64,000 bases of DNA from Larix kaempferi (Eukaryota > Streptophyta > Pinopsida > Pinales > Pinaceae): NCBI GenBank assembly GCA_027924585.1, contig BSBM01000320.1:997501-1061500 (forward strand), given 5' to 3'. Position 1 is the first letter of the stretch. The number at the start of each line of letters is the position of its first letter. A program made the translations under genes and the position numbers. This document shows positions 59,534 to 64,000 of this stretch, one piece after another. The notes below the pieces were generated by a model. The model saw only the letters and a program-made list of their open reading frames with translations, was not told the DNA's origin and did no database searches.

Positions 59534-62500
59534 TGTAACATACCCCTTTACTGAAAACATTTTATATTTGAAGAAGACATTATCTTAACTTTTATTGTAA
59601 AGTTTTATATTTGGACAAGTGTCCAAGGATGACTGTAACTGCACAATATTCTTATTTAAATAAATAAAATAGGAGACACTCACCCAAGGAGAGCTGTTGA
59701 AAGAGTGTTTACTGACCCACTAGGTGGAATGGAATCTGGGGTAGAAGGAAATGGACAAGTGGCAGCATCATGAGGCAAGTAATTAGATGTTGGTATGGGA
59801 CAACTCCCTTGAATTGTGGTCATAGTGCCCTGAAAGATGGGACTGGAGCTTGAGGTTCATTTATTGAAAACTGACCAATAAAGACCTAGGAATTCTTTTT
59901 AAGAGCCATCGAATTTGGACTGAGGTTCAACACTTTTCCTGACAAGGAAACTTACCTTGTGGTTCTGTTGTATGCACACAAGAGATTCGATGAGGGGAAG
60001 TCTAGGTGTTTTATCATGGTGTAAGTATGCCTTGTTTACTGCTGAGTGCAAAGTTTTACTGCTGAGTGCAGAGATTGAGGTTTTTGGCAAGTCTCTATTG
60101 ATTGGTGGTTATACAATTTGAGTGCCTTGCTTCTACACAGAGTTTTCTACCTAGTGGTTCAGTAAACAGGCTCGGGGGTCCAAAGGAGACAAGTAGTTTG
60201 GCTACTTCTTCTGGAGAATTTTGGGAGGAACAGGCCTCCTTGGGTGTTTGTCCACCCTATCTACAGTTATAGGTTCTACTTGTTAACTCAGCTTCTAAGT
60301 AGTTAAAATTAATTTATGTAATTATTGATTGAGTATTCTTTAACTGAAAACTAATAGTTATCATCATACAGAAATAATTGTTTAAATTATGATCTAGTTC
60401 TGATTTTGTAGAATGATGATTAAGTATATGAATGATTGAATAAATGACTTCCTTGTATTTTTCCACGTATTGTTTTATGTATCGTACTCTAGTACAAGGA
60501 AGGTAGATTAAAATAGATAGATAACATGCAGTGATTAAGTAGAATAATGTTGTTATATCTTTCTGGAAATTCTTCTTGTCTGTTGTATTCTACAAATTAA
60601 CTTATCTTATAAAGTTAGTCTCAGAAAATATAACAACATTCTTATTATACAGACATTATAAGGTTCTTATAGCTTTAGAAGTAAACATTTCACTTTTTGT
60701 ACAAAACCTAAGGCTTCATTGAAGATCGACTGTTACCTTACAGTAGAAAAACACTTTATATTATTCTTTTCATTTCTTTTCAAAGACTATTGTATGCGAA
60801 TTTCATTTTAGACATTCATCAACCTTTCTATGAAAATTGAGTAGCTGTAAATCAGGTTTAGAAATATCCACATGATGCAGATACAATAGTATCTTTATGT
60901 TTGCAGCAAAGATTAAAATAGGGTTTAAAATTTCTATAATTTTAAGCCCTGCAAAAGATTTTCTTTTACAAACAACCTCTTACTTTTTATCCATTCAAAA
61001 CTTCTATTATTACTTCTATCCACTTCCTATAGTATCAAACGTTATCAACATTCCTGAATTGAAGACATATTACAAACAAAACAACTCTGTTAGACGAAGG
61101 CTTCTGTTGCTAGAATTCCTAGCTTTCCATATCTTAAACATTCAACACTTAAATGTATTTATAGAAATTTCAAGACAGAACTCAACCAAATAAAGATCCT
61201 TTTCTCATGTCTACACATTTCATTGGAAACCCTACGAGAACCAAATACAATTTTAGTACTGAAACAAACATATAACTAGACTCTCGACACAAACCCATCA
61301 TTTCTTTTTACGCTAACTACATTTTCCCAGGTTCTTCTTTTGACGATTACAGTCACGATAATAATAAATTGTACAAAACCTAACTAAAGACAAGGTATCA
61401 GTTCGGCATCAACAATCAAAACAATAGTGTTATATTCCTGATGTAACTTTTGTCTGCAACGATACGAAGTAAATAGACAAGGCTAAGTCTCAGTCTTAGG
61501 TCAACTCTTAACCTATCAGAGTTTTTAGGGTTTGAATAACCAAGCATGGCATTAGCCTTGGCTTTCAGACATTATCAAAACACAGTATTTTCTTAAACAA
61601 ACCTTAATTTCAGGCAACACAGGCACAACGCACTCTAAGTACTTCAAAGAACAAACACCAGGACCATTTTGTGTATCAAATAAACGAGGGTTAAACATTT
61701 TAACAATTACCATATCTTCTATTCATTATTGAAAAGAGCTGTAGCTGACCTTTACACAGATAGCAAGCGATAGTGAAATTTTACAGTCACATTACAGGGT
61801 CGAAACCCCAAAAAGACATTGAGTTCGAAACCTTAAACATCTCTTTAAAATGACCGAGGGTAAACAACAAACAACTCTACAACGAAACGCTGTGAGGTAA
61901 ACAACAAAGTAGGCTGAAGAGCACATCTTCTTACAGTCACCTTTTGGATGAGAAAACAGTACCACGACAACCAATCTCCAAAACCCCAACTTGCGGCTAA
62001 ACATAAAACAACAACCCACAGTTGATCGAAGGAGAAACCACCGAGTCTTATCGGTGGTTAAGCAGTGCCTCCACAAAGCTTCAAACAAAACTAACCTGTA
62101 GACGAAGAGTACCTGCCAGCAAGAAACACGATGGTTAAACAATGTATTATGAAATTATGAACTTAGTTACAAATGACAGTATTAGCTTGGTCTTCGCGAC
62201 CTTACCTTTAGAGTGTTCTTTTTGGAGCAGAGTTGCCACAGCTAACGAGAGACCGGAGCCATAAACTCAATAACAAATGCAACGAAGATTGGATACATTT
62301 ATGAGAACCATCTTTTACATGTAAATAAACCGACCTTTGGTCCAAAATCACTTACAAGACTATCACCAACTCTGGCATTATTCAAACTGGCAACTACTGC
62401 AGCAAAGGGTTCGGCTCTGAGATTTAGTTTACACAGACTCAGGTCATGATATCAAAACCTGGGAGGTACCTTCACCCCACCAGTAACCCCAACAACTCGC

Positions 62501-63937
62501 AGCTTGTCGGCCTTCTCCGAACCCCACTCTTGCAACAATGAATTCCAAACAGCAACCATAACGAAGTAATACCAAAGAGCGATTAGGGTAACATCAACTT
62601 CGAGAGAACTAGCACGTGATGACCACCATGACGATGCCATTAGGCATTCCACTTTACCATCCTTTATTGCGTTTTATGAACCATAGCTACCATCGTACAT
62701 GGAATCCCTGCCAACGAGATCATACATTGGGATCACTGCTGAACCATTTCCATATAGTTAACCCTATGAGCTGACTCCCACTTTATCATAAGACCTTTGA
62801 GCCATACCCTTGTGGTGTTGATACGAAGGTCCTGTCATAACAAGAAAACCTTAGGACAAGACTTAGATGGTGTATCACATTAATAGTTATCACCATAATG
62901 TTATATGGTTGCACTATGAATGAAACCATTTTACGATACTTATTATATAAAACAACCTTTATCAAACCCTAAGCATGGTATATATTGGACTATTTCAATA
63001 ATTATTGTATAGTCACAATGGTCGTGTACCCTAAGCATTATATTATCAATGGTTTAGATTTTAGCACTAATACTTTTAGCCCATAATTTGTAATAAGAGT
63101 AATTGTCATAATAATCAAAGTATTAAAATACTCATTGTAAAGTGGAAAAGAGCTCTAAAATGTAATATTACAAATGATGTCAAGATATCCTTAGAAATAT
63201 CTATTCTTAAGTTAGAATTATTTTGCATAGAACAACAGGATAGGTTTTAGAAATACATTAAAAACGATTTGAAAACTGAGATGTGATCTTCTCACCATAA
63301 ATGGTTAAAACGCCTAAATGCTGCGGTTAATGCTCAACTTTTCAAAGTGTAATACACATAACTTTTATACTGAGATTTGGGGATGTAATCCCTTATGAAC
63401 AAATTATTATAGTTATAGATAAAGAACAATCGATGTAGATCTCACCCTGATTTTTCTTTCTAGCATACTTTTTCTCTTTTTTAAACTTGAAAATTAACTG
63501 ATGACACTTACGACTTCCGTATTTCAGTTTCAGAATGATAACTCTCTCTTACTTGTGATTTGCGAAAAGAACGTTTCAAACGATTTAGCATAAATGCTAA
63601 GTAAGCCTCGGGGTGCCATAGGGCCCCTTCATCATCAAAAGAAGAATAACCAGTTAGCGCATTTAGACAACAGCAAACCAATGTATGAGAGCATCGACAG
63701 TTATTCATAAGTAATTTGGGATGCATAACTGAGACATAAAAACATTCAAACAGTATCCTAGTACAGATTTAGTTACTTTTCACACACATCATAAAACAAT
63801 ACATACGTATGATTGTCATAAACATTTTATTACGACATGTCGACAAACAAGCATTTAATACTGTTTCGCACAACAAGTACAGCAGTTAATGCTACGTTTA
63901 AAATTTTTAATTTTTGTGAAATTTTCGGGATGTTACA
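59534..63937. mobile_element. Candidate 4.4 kb TG...CA element similar in ends to the nested insertion
   Basis: Begins TGTAACATACCCC and ends CGGGATGTTACA, an inverted-repeat end like that of the nested element (TGTAATGTCCCC...GGGATATTACA). The flanking pentamers are 'caaat' and 'taaat' (four of five match). Its length, 4404 bp, is close to the 4390 bp of the nested insertion, but no clear internal similarity was seen by eye. Small open frames such as 61792-62142 on the minus strand (116 residues) have no recognised product. It could be a long solo LTR of a related family. Confidence 0.45.
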
Positions 63938-64000
63938 TAAATAGTCTCTAAATATTATTAAGTGTGCATAAAAACAAATGAGAAAATATGCGAAATTGTT
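63938..64000. other. Short AT-rich end of window
   Basis: Only flank sequence; nothing to annotate. Confidence 0.4.

Noticed and set aside
43534-63726. Numerous other 60-116-codon frames, for example 43534-43716, 44038-44334, 61792-62142
   Set aside because: Consistent with chance frames; no recognisable domain, start context or conserved copy.

Overview
The window looks like nuclear DNA from a seed plant with a large, repeat-dense genome. A conifer or other gymnosperm is my best guess, from the very low gene density, the old and heavily mutated LINE and LTR retrotransposon remnants, and the long AT-rich repeats. No intact housekeeping gene, tRNA, rRNA or CRISPR array is visible. Almost everything that can be explained is a transposable element or a product of one.

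Region 1 (1-18.4 kb). A 13.8 kb inverted structure (3880-17656) is flanked by a perfect 10-bp direct repeat, TTTCACGAGG. Its ends are inverted copies of about 1.94 and 1.98 kb. Each copy carries the same captured piece of a CLV1/BAM-type receptor kinase gene, intron included. This matches a Mutator-like (Pack-MULE) element. Its interior holds a related but unpaired terminus (6951 onward), a 16-bp minisatellite that changes orientation three times (9621-12187), and copies of dispersed repeats. No transposase is visible, so it would be non-autonomous.

Region 2 (18.4-29 kb). Three exon-like modules of one family, a 2.6 kb nearly pure purine (GA-rich) tract at 19595-22237, a minus-strand LINE reverse transcriptase remnant (about 22.7-24.3 kb), and AT-rich dispersed repeats. 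Some of these repeats carry a tandemly duplicated reverse-transcriptase-like module.

Region 3 (29-40.2 kb). A degenerate minus-strand reading frame of unknown origin, a non-coding segment between two direct LTR-like repeats (30074-33057), a decayed plus-strand Ty3/gypsy element (33753-39132) with three 55-bp repeats each holding a tRNA-Met-type primer-binding site, and a second LINE remnant.

Region 4 (40.2-64 kb). AT-rich repeats, then a minus-strand Ty3/gypsy element (46705-51200) with a rearranged LTR at one end. Next comes a minus-strand gag-only LTR retrotransposon (51674-59036); its 5' LTR was later split by a 4.39 kb TG...CA element with a 5-bp target duplication. Finally there is another TG...CA segment of nearly the same length (59534-63937). 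The nesting gives a relative insertion order: the gag-only element first, then the 4.39 kb insertion into its LTR.
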